Counted from the stretch's first letter, positions 1 through 9,153 are shown. The stretch is 9,190 nucleotides of DNA from DAOTZU01 sp034433995 (GCA_034433995.1 DAOTZU010000248.1:1-9190); one strand, 5' to 3'. A program made the numbers and translations. Notes: generated by a model not told the origin, from the letters alone.

Positions 1-674
1 AGTTGGAGGAACTTATCCCCATGTTCGGCGACGATCTCCCGCGCCAACTCTACCATGTACTGGCCGTGATAGCCCTCCTCCGGAAACGGCACATCCCGCC
101 CCAAAGCCTGGGCGTAGCGGGCATAGAGAGATTGCGCAAAGAGGTTCACCCGGCTGCCGGCGTCGTTCACATAGTACTCGCGCTGCACGGCGTAACCGGC
201 CGCCTCAAGGATGGAGGCCAGGGCATCACCCAAGACGGCATTGCGCGCCGAGCCCATGTGCAGCGGCCCGGTGGGGTTGGCGCTCACATACTCTACCTGC
301 ACCTTGCGCCCCTGCCCCACGTTCACCTGGCCAAAGCGCTCGCCCTCAGCCAGGATCGTCTCCACCTGCGCCGTGAGCCAGGCCTCGCTCAGGCGAAAAT
401 TGATATAGCCCGGCTGCGCCACTTCCACCCAGGCGATGCAATCAAGGGGCGGCAGCTGGCGCACCACGGCCTCGGCGATCTTGGCGGGCGCCATCCGGGC
501 CAGGCGGGCCAATTGCAGACACACGGGCGTAGCCCAATCGCCCATCTCTTCCTGTTTGGGGTGTTCCACGGGGATCTCGGCCGGCAAGGGGAAGGAGGGT
601 AGATCTCCTTTGTGTTGGGCCTCGGCCAGGGCCTCGGCGATGGCCTGCTGCAATGTAAGCTCTATGCTATCCAC
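1..674 (-). CDS. argS: Arginyl-tRNA synthetase, N-terminal part (cut by window edge)
   Basis: This class I aminoacyl-tRNA synthetase charges tRNA-Arg with arginine in the cytoplasm. The first 224 residues are visible; the C-terminal part, including the KMSKS loop and anticodon-binding domain, lies outside the window. Residues 1 to about 105 match the ArgS-specific N-terminal domain, with a GDWATP stretch near residue 45 and a PGYINFRL stretch near 88. The catalytic domain follows, with VEYVSANPTGPLHMGSARN at 127-145 and REYYVNDAG at 165-173, both typical of ArgS. The class signature usually written HIGH reads H-M-G-S here (residues 139-142). I chose the GTG at 672-674 because it lies 1 base after the polA stop, has a GGAG about 10 bases upstream inside polA, and gives the full N-terminal domain. 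The next in-frame ATG (residue 44) would remove much of that domain. It is almost certainly cotranscribed and translationally coupled with polA. Confidence 0.96.
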   Translation of the reverse strand, partial: MDSIELTLQQAIAEALAEAQHKGDLPSFPLPAEIPVEHPKQEEMGDWATPVCLQLARLARMAPAKIAEAVVRQLPPLDCIAWVEVAQPGYINFRLSEAWLTAQVETILAEGERFGQVNVGQGRKVQVEYVSANPTGPLHMGSARNAVLGDALASILEAAGYAVQREYYVNDAGSRVNLFAQSLYARYAQALGRDVPFPEEGYHGQYMVELAREIVAEHGDKFLQ

Positions 675-675
675 G

Positions 676-3447
<2,772 letters not shown>

Positions 3448-3472
3448 GGAGTTGCCCTCCTTCTCAGGGCGG

Positions 3473-3503
3473 ATTATACCACAGGGCGAAGGAGACTTGC
3501 CAA
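3473..3503 (-). promoter_or_regulatory. Sigma70-type promoter for polA-argS
   Basis: Read on the minus strand, there is a perfect TATAAT (3473-3478) preceded by TGG, giving an extended -10 (TGn). A TTGGCA -35-like box (3498-3503) lies 19 bases upstream; that spacing is slightly long, and the extended -10 could compensate. Transcription would start near 3464-3466, leaving a leader of under 20 bases that contains little more than the AAGGAGG ribosome binding site. polA-argS can therefore be expressed independently of yhaM. The rest of the 129-bp gap (3448-3576) shows no convincing terminator after yhaM, so read-through from yhaM is also possible. Confidence 0.75.
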
Positions 3504-3576
3504 TGCGGAAAGCACCCGAGGCCGAAATCTCGCCCTCTCTACCTCTCTTGGGCAAGCCGGTTTTCTTATGGGCAAC

Positions 3577-4554
3577 TTAGAACAGGGTATCTTGGCGCGG
3601 CGGCTCTTGTTCTTCCATCGCCCCACGATAGAGCCGGGTCTCGTGCATGGCGCTGTGCGCCGTAAAGAGCCCTCCTTCCCCCTCGCGCCCTATCTGGTCC
3701 AAGGCACCCCGGGTATCGCCATCCAGGTGATCCGCATAATGCAAGACCAGCGCCTCCACCGTCATGGGCAGTACCGGGGAGCCGTTCTCCAGCCGCCCAT
3801 GATGGGCCAGGATGGCATGTACCACCCGCAGGCGCAATTCGGGGTTAAAGCCGGGCAGGCCGGCGATGGCCCGCTCCACCTGCGCCGCGCCGATGTAGAG
3901 ATGGCTCCAGAGCGATCCCTCCTCAGTTAAGTCGAACGTCACGGGGTCATACGCCCGGGTCTTGCCCAGATCGTGCAGGAGGGCCACCGTCAGGGCCAGT
4001 TCGCGGTTCAGTTCGGGATAGAGCTGGGCGGCGGCCTGCACCAGCCGGGCCACGCTCAAGGTATGCTCCAAGAGGCCGCCCACGCAGGCATGATGATTCA
4101 CCTTGGCCGCCGGCGCGCGCACAAAGGCCGCGTGGATCTCTGGATCGTCGAAAATGGCGCGGAGCAAGCGGTGCAAATCCCCATCCTTGATGCCGGCGAT
4201 GAGGGACTGCAATTCCCGTTCCATCTCGGCCACCGGTCGGCGTGCCGCCGGCAGAAAATTGGCCCAATCGCTGATCTCCACCGGGGTGATCCGCTCCAAC
4301 GTGATCTGCAGTTGATCTTTGAAATCGGTCACCCGGCCGCTCACCTCCACGCCTTGGCCCACCCGCAGCGCCTCGGCCACATACTCGGGGACGTCGAAAT
4401 AGACCCCCGCGATGGTGCCCGTGGTATCGGCCAAGGTTACCCGTAACATGGGACTGCCGGTGCGCGTGGTGAGGACGGTCTTGTCTCGGAGCAAAAAGAC
4501 CGCCTTCTTCAGCACCATGTTTAGCTTGAGCTGATTAATGGTTACGCGTGCCAT
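3577..4554 (-). CDS. yhaM: YhaM-type 3'-5' exoribonuclease (OB-fold plus HD domain)
   Basis: This 325-residue protein is close in length to Bacillus YhaM/Cbf1 (about 314 residues). YhaM is a cytoplasmic 3'-to-5' exoribonuclease that can also act on single-stranded DNA. Residues 1-95 form an OB-fold of the nucleic-acid-binding tRNA_anti type, with TRTGSPMLRVTLADTTGTIAG followed by VEVSGRVTDFKDQLQITLERI. Residues about 150-285 form the HD metal-dependent phosphohydrolase domain. Its metal ligands are visible in NHHACVGGLLEHTLSVA (153-169), ALLHDLGK (H194, D195), the His of SLWSHLYIG (H218), ILAHHG (251-252) and HYADHLDGD (272-280). The tail ends in LYRG and a short charged stretch. The ATG at 4552-4554 gives the expected family start; its ribosome binding site is a weak purine run (AAGAGAGAAG). 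It is the first gene of the minus-strand run, with its own promoter. An HD nuclease of related but different specificity is the main alternative. Confidence 0.92.
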   Translation of the reverse strand: MARVTINQLKLNMVLKKAVFLLRDKTVLTTRTGSPMLRVTLADTTGTIAGVYFDVPEYVAEALRVGQGVEVSGRVTDFKDQLQITLERITPVEISDWANFLPAARRPVAEMERELQSLIAGIKDGDLHRLLRAIFDDPEIHAAFVRAPAAKVNHHACVGGLLEHTLSVARLVQAAAQLYPELNRELALTVALLHDLGKTRAYDPVTFDLTEEGSLWSHLYIGAAQVERAIAGLPGFNPELRLRVVHAILAHHGRLENGSPVLPMTVEALVLHYADHLDGDTRGALDQIGREGEGGLFTAHSAMHETRLYRGAMEEQEPPRQDTLF

Positions 4555-4635
4555 GCTTCTCTCTTTTCGTTGATCGCACTATTTGCGTCTGCACCTGCAA
4601 AACGCATCCCACCCATGAACCAGTGGGCACAATCT

Positions 4636-4664
4636 ATTATACGGGAAATCTCTGCCAACCCCAA
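4636..4664 (-). promoter_or_regulatory. Promoter for yhaM, with a structured leader of about 75 bases
   Basis: On the minus strand there is a perfect TATAAT (4636-4641) with TTGGGG (4659-4664) exactly 17 bases upstream. The -35 box is a weak match and lies within the first bases of the repeat unit beginning at 4658. Transcription would start near 4629, leaving a leader of about 75 bases before the yhaM ATG. Two small inverted repeats lie in that leader: 4608-4627 (CCCAC and GTGGG arms) and 4584-4606 (TGCGT and ACGCA arms). Both are short and could be chance; I see no known riboswitch in them. Confidence 0.6.
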
Positions 4665-4805
4665 CGAGGGTGTCGAGAAATGCGCCCGTCGGTTAGAAAC
4701 CGACGTCTGGCAATAGTAAGCCCGCGTCGCGGGCTTGGCAAGCAGAGCCGTCGGATTCCATCCGACGGCGGGCAAGGCGTCTACACGCCTTTTTTCAACA
4801 CCCTC
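4658..4805. repeat. Multi-hairpin repeat element, copy 1
   Basis: This is the first of two tandem, nearly identical units with a 148-base period. An outer inverted repeat (GGGTGTCGAGAAA at 4668-4680 against TTTTTTCAACACCC at 4790-4803, one mismatch in the core and one in the flank) encloses four hairpins. H1 is 4687-4705 (8-bp stem, arms CGTCGGTT/AACCGACG, loop AGA). H2 is 4718-4736 (8-bp stem, arms AAGCCCGC/GCGGGCTT, loop GTC). H3 is 4747-4769 (10-bp stem, arms GCCGTCGGAT/ATCCGACGGC, loop TCC). H4 is 4774-4791 (7-bp stem, arms AAGGCGT/ACGCCTT, loop CTAC), followed by T residues like an intrinsic terminator. Short reading frames cross it but look like by-products of the palindromes. It could be a REP/BIME- or MITE-like nonautonomous element, or a structured RNA; no transposase is present in the window. 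Confidence 0.9.
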
Positions 4806-4953
4806 ACCCCAACGAGGGTGTCGAGAAATACCCCCGTCGGTCAGAACCCGACGTCTGGCAATAGTAAGCCCGCGTCGCGGGCTTGCAAGCAGAGCCGTCG
4901 GATTCCATCCGACGGCGGGCAAGGCTTCTACTCGCCTTTTTTCGACACCCCCG
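4806..4953. repeat. Multi-hairpin repeat element, copy 2
   Basis: This second unit is directly adjacent to copy 1 and keeps the same order of parts. The outer arms are GGGTGTCGAGAAA (4816-4828) and TTTTTTCGACACCC (4937-4950); here the core pairs perfectly over 9 bp. H1 is 4835-4853 (6 bp, because one inner pair is lost). H2 is 4866-4884 (identical to copy 1). H3 is 4894-4916 (identical to copy 1). H4 is 4921-4938 (5 bp, weaker than in copy 1), again followed by a T run. Relative to copy 1, one G is deleted between H2 and H3, and there are a few substitutions, mostly near H1, H4 and the outer arm. The block from just after H1 to the end of H3 is the most conserved part. Confidence 0.9.
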
Positions 4954-4965
4954 GATATTTTGGCC

Positions 4966-4993
4966 TTGCCAAGAACGTTAACTGAAGTATAAT
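4966..4993 (+). promoter_or_regulatory. Sigma70-type promoter for the metallophosphoesterase operon
   Basis: TTGCCA (4966-4971) and a perfect TATAAT (4988-4993) are separated by 16 bases. Transcription should begin near 5000, giving a leader of about 50 bases before the chosen start codon at 5051. The -10 box abuts an in-frame ATG at 4994 that would lie upstream of the transcript start, so it should not be used as the start of the next gene. The promoter begins about a dozen bases beyond repeat copy 2, and it points away from the yhaM promoter on the other side of the repeats. Confidence 0.72.
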
Positions 4994-5050
4994 ATGACCA
5001 AGTTCACCCCGCGAAACTCACGGCGTTGTGTGTTTTCAGAGAGGATGGGG

Positions 5051-5743
5051 ATGCGGATGAAAATATTGGCCCTCAGCGATGCGGTGATGGACCTCGTGCA
5101 AAGCCCACGGATCAAAGAACATTTCAGCGATATAGACCTGATCGTGAGCTGTGGCGACCTGCCGTTCGACTATTTGGAATATGTGGTCACCATGTTGAAC
5201 AAGCCCTTGCTCTATGTGTACGGCAACCATACCCAAAAGGACATCCTCCAAAACGATGGCACCCTGAAGAACGCTCCGGAGGGGTGCATCAATATTCACC
5301 GACGCGTGGTGAACTTTCGCGGCGTGCTCATCGGCGGGTTGGAGGGTTCCCTGCGCTATCGGCAGGGGGAGCACCAATACACTCAGCGCCAGATGCAGCT
5401 CTTGGTCCATTCCATGGCGCCGCGCCTCTGGTGGAACACGTGTCGCTACGGGCGCCCCATCGACATCCTGATCACCCATGCGCCGCCCTACGGCATCCAC
5501 GATGCTCAGGATCTCTGCCATCAGGGCTTTCGCGCCTTTTTGGACTTTATGGCCCGTTACAAGCCCCGCTACCTGATCCACGGCCACACCCACCTCTATC
5601 GCCGCGACGCCGAGCGGATGACCACCTTTGGCGAGACGAAGGTGCTCAACGCCTACGGTTACCAGGTCGTCGAGATCGATGAGAAATCTCTGCATCCGCG
5701 CAAGAGACGCCAGCCCAAGACGACGAGGAGCCAAGATGCCTGA
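5051..5743 (+). CDS. Calcineurin-like metallophosphoesterase
   Basis: This 230-residue protein belongs to the calcineurin-like metallophosphoesterase superfamily, which are two-metal phosphomonoesterases, phosphodiesterases or nucleases; the substrate here is unknown. Visible motifs are ILALSDAV (D10), CGDLPFDYLEY (D36), YGNH (N59, H60), ITHAPP (H143) and IHGHTHLY (H179, H181). The usual first motif D-x-H reads D-A-V, so one metal-ligand histidine is absent. The tail is basic (KRRQPKTTR) and probably disordered. The reading frame runs back to an ATG at 4994, but that lies directly against a -10 box. In-frame ATGs at 5045, 5051 and 5057 are the realistic starts; 5051 has GAGG 6 bases upstream and is my choice, with 5057 (MKILALSD) the close alternative. 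No signal peptide is seen, so it is probably cytoplasmic. It overlaps the next gene by 8 bases. Confidence 0.9.
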   Translation: MRMKILALSDAVMDLVQSPRIKEHFSDIDLIVSCGDLPFDYLEYVVTMLNKPLLYVYGNHTQKDILQNDGTLKNAPEGCINIHRRVVNFRGVLIGGLEGSLRYRQGEHQYTQRQMQLLVHSMAPRLWWNTCRYGRPIDILITHAPPYGIHDAQDLCHQGFRAFLDFMARYKPRYLIHGHTHLYRRDAERMTTFGETKVLNAYGYQVVEIDEKSLHPRKRRQPKTTRSQDA

Positions 5744-6926
5744 AGCTCTGTGGCGCTCCACCGTGGAAGCAGCTTACCCGGCCTTGGAGGCCTTTGCTCA
5801 GCGCCTGGTGCAGACGCCGAGCCTCTCCGGCCAAGAGGAAGAAGTGGCCCGGCTGGTTTATGCCGAGATGCGCGCCTTGGGCTATGACGAGGTCTGGGTG
5901 GATAGCGTGGGCAACGTCTGGGGCAAGATCGCCGGCGGCGATGGCGCGCCCCTCCTGTTCAACACCCACATGGATATTGTGGATTCGGGAGATGTGGCTT
6001 GCTGGAGCCGTCCGCCCTTTGGCGGCGAGATCGCCGACGGTTTCCTTTGGGGCCGGGGATCCTGCGATGCCAAGGGCTGCCTGGCCGCCCAGGTGTATGC
6101 GTTGGGGCTGTTGCGCCGGGCCGGGCTGAGGCCCGCCGGGGACGTTTATCTCTCGGCGGTGGTCTGGGAGGAGACGGGCGGCCTGGGCACAGCCCACCTC
6201 TTGCAGACCTTTCGGCCGGCCGTGGCCGTCATCGGCGAGCCTTCGGGCAACACGTTGCGCCGAGGCCACCGCGGCCGCACCGAGTTTGTCCTCACCTTTC
6301 GGGGCCGTTCCGCCCACGCCAGCGCCCCGGAGCGGGGGATCAACCCCCATTATTCCGTGGCGCGCTTTCTCTTGGCCCTGCGCCAGGTGCCCTCGCGGCC
6401 CGATCCCACCTTTGGCAGTAATTCCGTGGCGCCCACGTTGATCTATGCCGAACCGAACAGCAGCAACGTCATCCCGGAGCGCGTCACCGTGCACCTGGAT
6501 TGGCGCACCATCCCCGGTGAGACGCGCCAAGACGCCGAGGCCGTGTTGGCCGACCTCTTGCGCCATACCCTGGAGCCCGGCGTCCAGGCCAGCGTGGCTG
6601 TGCGCCGGCGCGACGTGCGCACCTACACGGGGTTGGAGCGGACCATGGAATATGCCATGCCCGGCTACTGCCTGGCCGCGGCGGACCCGCTGGTGCTCAG
6701 GGCACGGCAGCTCCTGGAAGAGGCTTTGGGGCACACTGTGGAGGTGGGGGTGTGGACCTTTTCCACCGACGGTGGCCAAATCAGCACCGCCGGCGCGCCT
6801 TGCCTGGGTTTCGGCCCCGGCGAGGAGGCACTGGCCCACGTGGTGGATGAGCGCCTCGCGCTGGCCCAGCTCCACGAGGCGGTCATGGGCTACATGGCCC
6901 TGGCCATGGGCCTTGGGCAAAGCTGA
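5736..6926 (+). CDS. M20 family metallohydrolase, YgeY-like
   Basis: This 396-residue protein belongs to the di-zinc M20 family (ArgE/DapE/CPG2 type), which hydrolyses amide bonds of small peptides or N-acyl amino acids. Metal-site motifs in order are NTHMD (H78, D80), GRGSCDAKG (bridging D111), WEETGG (general base E145, ligand E146), GEP (E168) and GPGEEALAHVVDE (H368). The lid/dimerisation domain (about 180-290) includes GHRGRTEF and GRSAHASAPERGIN, with H194 in the position that reaches the partner subunit's active site. The GHRGR and SAHASAPERG stretches and the H-V-x-E end resemble YgeY-type hydrolases more than classical DapE or ArgE, but the substrate cannot be read from sequence. The ATG at 5736 has GAGGAG 5 bases upstream; the start lies inside the preceding gene, implying translational coupling. 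There is no signal peptide, so it acts in the cytoplasm. The frame is open further upstream only within the phosphoesterase gene. Confidence 0.93.
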   Translation: MPEALWRSTVEAAYPALEAFAQRLVQTPSLSGQEEEVARLVYAEMRALGYDEVWVDSVGNVWGKIAGGDGAPLLFNTHMDIVDSGDVACWSRPPFGGEIADGFLWGRGSCDAKGCLAAQVYALGLLRRAGLRPAGDVYLSAVVWEETGGLGTAHLLQTFRPAVAVIGEPSGNTLRRGHRGRTEFVLTFRGRSAHASAPERGINPHYSVARFLLALRQVPSRPDPTFGSNSVAPTLIYAEPNSSNVIPERVTVHLDWRTIPGETRQDAEAVLADLLRHTLEPGVQASVAVRRRDVRTYTGLERTMEYAMPGYCLAAADPLVLRARQLLEEALGHTVEVGVWTFSTDGGQISTAGAPCLGFGPGEEALAHVVDERLALAQLHEAVMGYMALAMGLGQS

Positions 6927-6983
6927 GGGCAAAAAAGGTATCAGGACGCTATCTCTACCCTCTTTACAGCAAAGGATCAAAAG

Positions 6984-7673
6984 ATGGCTCCTTCGGTAGA
7001 TGAGCTCAAGCGCAGAGCAGCGTGCCGCGCAGTGGATTACATTCAGAGCGGGATGGTGGTGGGCCTGGGCAGCGGCTCCACGGCGCGCTATGCTACGCTA
7101 TGTTTGGCAGAGAAATTGCGCCGCGGGGACCTGCGCGACCTTGTGGCCATTCCAACCTCCGAAGATACGGCGCAATTGGCGCGGCAAGAGGGCATCCCCT
7201 TGACCACTTTGGAGGAACATCCGCGTATAGATATTACCATTGATGGCGCCGACGAGGTGGATCCGCAACTCAACGTGATCAAGGGGCTGGGCGGGTGCCT
7301 GTTGCGCGAAAAGATCGTCGCCTATGCCACCCAGCGCGAGATCATTGTCGTGGACGCATCCAAGCTCGTTTCTCGCTTGGGCACCAAGAGTCCGCTGCCG
7401 GTGGAGGTGATCCCCTTTGGCTGGCGCAACACCCAGGCCGCTTTGGAACGCACCGGGGCGCAGCCGCGGTTGCGGCTGGTGAACGGCAACCCTTTTATCA
7501 CCGATGAGGGCAACTATATTCTCGACTGCTATTATCCCGGCATCGCCGATCCCCAAAAACTGACGGCCGAGATCCATCTGATCCCCGGCGTGGTGGAGGA
7601 TGGCCTCTTTTTGGGTCTCGTGCAGACTGTGGTGGTCGCCTCTCCCGAACAAGTGCGCGTGTTGGAGCGTTAG
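6984..7673 (+). CDS. rpiA: Ribose-5-phosphate isomerase A
   Basis: This 229-residue enzyme interconverts ribose-5-phosphate and ribulose-5-phosphate in the non-oxidative pentose phosphate pathway. Family signatures are all present: GLGSGSTARYA (phosphate loop, 27-37), the TSED segment near 58, TIDGADEVD (85-93, with D87 and D90 matching catalytic/binding aspartates), KGLGGCLLREK (100-110, K100 and general base E109), DASKLV (124-129), VNGNPFITDEGNYILD (166-181) and PGVVEDGLF (201-209). The length is typical. The 57-bp gap from the M20 gene (6927-6983) holds an AAAGGA ribosome binding site 8 bases before the ATG, and I see no clear promoter or terminator there. Its stop TAG is followed directly by the ATG of the regulator gene, so the two are cotranscribed. 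Confidence 0.97.
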   Translation: MAPSVDELKRRAACRAVDYIQSGMVVGLGSGSTARYATLCLAEKLRRGDLRDLVAIPTSEDTAQLARQEGIPLTTLEEHPRIDITIDGADEVDPQLNVIKGLGGCLLREKIVAYATQREIIVVDASKLVSRLGTKSPLPVEVIPFGWRNTQAALERTGAQPRLRLVNGNPFITDEGNYILDCYYPGIADPQKLTAEIHLIPGVVEDGLFLGLVQTVVVASPEQVRVLER

Positions 7674-9149
7674 ATGGCCGGCGAACGCATCCTAGTGGTG
7701 GATGACGAAGAAGGCATCAGAAGGTTGCTGGTGCGCCTCTGCTCCCTGGAAGGCTACCAGGTGGAGACGGCGGCGGATAAGGCCAGCGCCTTCCAGGCGC
7801 TAGAGTCGGGGTTCTTTAACATCTGCATCGCCGACCTGCGCCTGCCGGATGCCAACGGCATCGAGGTGTTGCGCTACGCCAAGCGCCTGTACCCCGATTG
7901 CGAAGTCATCATCCTCACCGGCTATGGCGACCTGCAGACGGCCATCGAGGCCCTGCGCCTGGGCGCCTATGATTATCTGCAGAAACCCATCTTTGACCTG
8001 CAACTGATCCTCATCGTCATCGGCCGCGCCCTGGAGCGCCAGCGCCTGGCCCAGCACAATAGCCGCCTCTTGGCCGATCTCCAAGCGGCGAACCGCGAGC
8101 TAGAGTTCCGCCGCCGCCAGCAGTTGCAATACATCCATTACATCGGCCGGGCCCTCTCCGGCGCCCTGGATTGCCAGGAGGTGGCCCAGGTGCTGGTGCA
8201 GGGGCTACTGGAGGCCACCGGCTGCGATGGCAGCGGCGTGCTCCTTTTGGCCCGCGACGGGGTGGATTCCCCCGTAGCCCTCACCGGCAGCAGGCGGCCC
8301 CTCGGCCCCACGGCCCAGCGTGCCTTGCTGCGAGCCATGCTGCAGGCCGTGCCGGAGGCTTGGCGCCCCAAGGAGGATGCGGTCGTGCTCCAAACCTTGA
8401 TGGAGCCCACGACGTCCCCTCTAGACGAGGAGCCTTGGCAACAGCAACAAGTGGGCCTCCTCATGGTGCGGGAGGATCTTCACGGGGTGGCGGTGATGGC
8501 CAGCCACGAGGACCAATCCCTAAGCGAGGAGGCCAAGAGCTTTTTCGAGATCTTGATCTCCCAGGGCGCCATCGCCTTGGCCAACGCCCGTCTCTTTGCC
8601 CGGGCCAACGAGCTGGCCACCCGCGATGGTCTCACAGGCGTCTACAACCATCGCCACTTTTTTGAGCTCTTGGAGGCCGAGATCAACCGGGCCGAGCGCC
8701 ATAACCAGGAGCTGGCGGTGATCATGCTGGATATTGACGGCGGCTATGGTACAGGGCTAAAATTCGTCAACGACACCTACGGCCACCCAGCAGGCGACGA
8801 GCTCCTGCGCCAGGTTGCCGAGACGCTGATAACCCATGTGCGCCGTTCCGACGTGGTCGCGCGGTACGGTGGCGACGAGTTTGCCATCCTGGCCCCCCAG
8901 ACCGGCGAAAGGGAGGCGTACATCCTGGCGGCGCGCATCTGCCAGAAATTCATGGAGACCACCTTCACCATCGCCGGCCACGAGACGCGCGTAACCTTCA
9001 GCGTCGGCGTGGGTGTCTTTCGCCCCGGCCAGGGCCAAACGGCCACCGGAGTCGTCAGCGTGGCCGACCGCGGCCTTTATCTGGCCAAGGAGCAGGGAGG
9101 CAACCGCGTCTGCCTGGTGGGCCAAGAAATGTATAGGAGTGGGAGTTAG
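7674..9149 (+). CDS. Response regulator with REC, GAF-like and GGDEF domains
   Basis: This 491-residue cytoplasmic signalling protein should couple a phosphorylation input to cyclic-di-GMP synthesis. The REC domain (about 4-118) is complete: acidic pocket VDDEE (9-13), phosphoacceptor D54, T82 and K104. A charged helical linker (about 118-150, coiled-coil-like) leads to a weakly conserved GAF-like region (about 150-308). The GGDEF domain (about 315-482) has DGLTGVYNHRHFF, metal-site D353 in LDID, NDTYGH (N366), GD (D375) and GGDEF (399-403). A product-inhibition I-site RxxD (R390, D393) sits 5 residues before GGDEF. Two departures are clear: the loop usually reading DID-(H/F)-F-K reads DID-GGYGTGL-K (356-362), and the AKxxGRN motif reads AKEQGGN, losing the arginine. 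Enzymatic activity is therefore uncertain. A GGAG 6 bases before the ATG supports the start, directly after the rpiA stop. No partner histidine kinase is in the window. Confidence 0.94.
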   Translation: MAGERILVVDDEEGIRRLLVRLCSLEGYQVETAADKASAFQALESGFFNICIADLRLPDANGIEVLRYAKRLYPDCEVIILTGYGDLQTAIEALRLGAYDYLQKPIFDLQLILIVIGRALERQRLAQHNSRLLADLQAANRELEFRRRQQLQYIHYIGRALSGALDCQEVAQVLVQGLLEATGCDGSGVLLLARDGVDSPVALTGSRRPLGPTAQRALLRAMLQAVPEAWRPKEDAVVLQTLMEPTTSPLDEEPWQQQQVGLLMVREDLHGVAVMASHEDQSLSEEAKSFFEILISQGAIALANARLFARANELATRDGLTGVYNHRHFFELLEAEINRAERHNQELAVIMLDIDGGYGTGLKFVNDTYGHPAGDELLRQVAETLITHVRRSDVVARYGGDEFAILAPQTGEREAYILAARICQKFMETTFTIAGHETRVTFSVGVGVFRPGQGQTATGVVSVADRGLYLAKEQGGNRVCLVGQEMYRSGS

Positions 9150-9153
9150 AGAG

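Noticed and set aside
4584..4627. Riboswitch in the yhaM leader
   Set aside because: There are only two short 5-bp inverted repeats and no known riboswitch core; the leader is too short and weakly structured to claim one.
4774..4795. Intrinsic terminator (H4 plus T run) of a gene
   Set aside because: The structure resembles a terminator on the plus strand, but no plus-strand gene lies upstream of it, and it recurs as a part of each repeat unit. I treat it as a repeat component.
4658..4953. CRISPR array
   Set aside because: There are only two long directly adjacent units with internal hairpins, no short repeat-spacer alternation, and no cas genes in the window.
4542..4992. Three overlapping small frames across the repeat block on both strands
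   Set aside because: Their peptides are direct translations of the palindromic repeat (the same words appear twice, for example AVGFHPTAG), so they are by-products of the repeat, not genes.
5646..6980. A 444-codon open frame on the minus strand
   Set aside because: It is the antisense shadow of the M20 hydrolase gene. It has no domain motifs and no credible ribosome binding site or promoter.
8745..8762. Walker A (P-loop) motif formed by the glycine-rich stretch in the GGDEF domain
   Set aside because: The stretch G-Y-G-T-G-L-K has an extra residue before the Lys and no following Ser/Thr, and it lies inside a GGDEF fold, so it does not match the GxxxxGK[ST] pattern.
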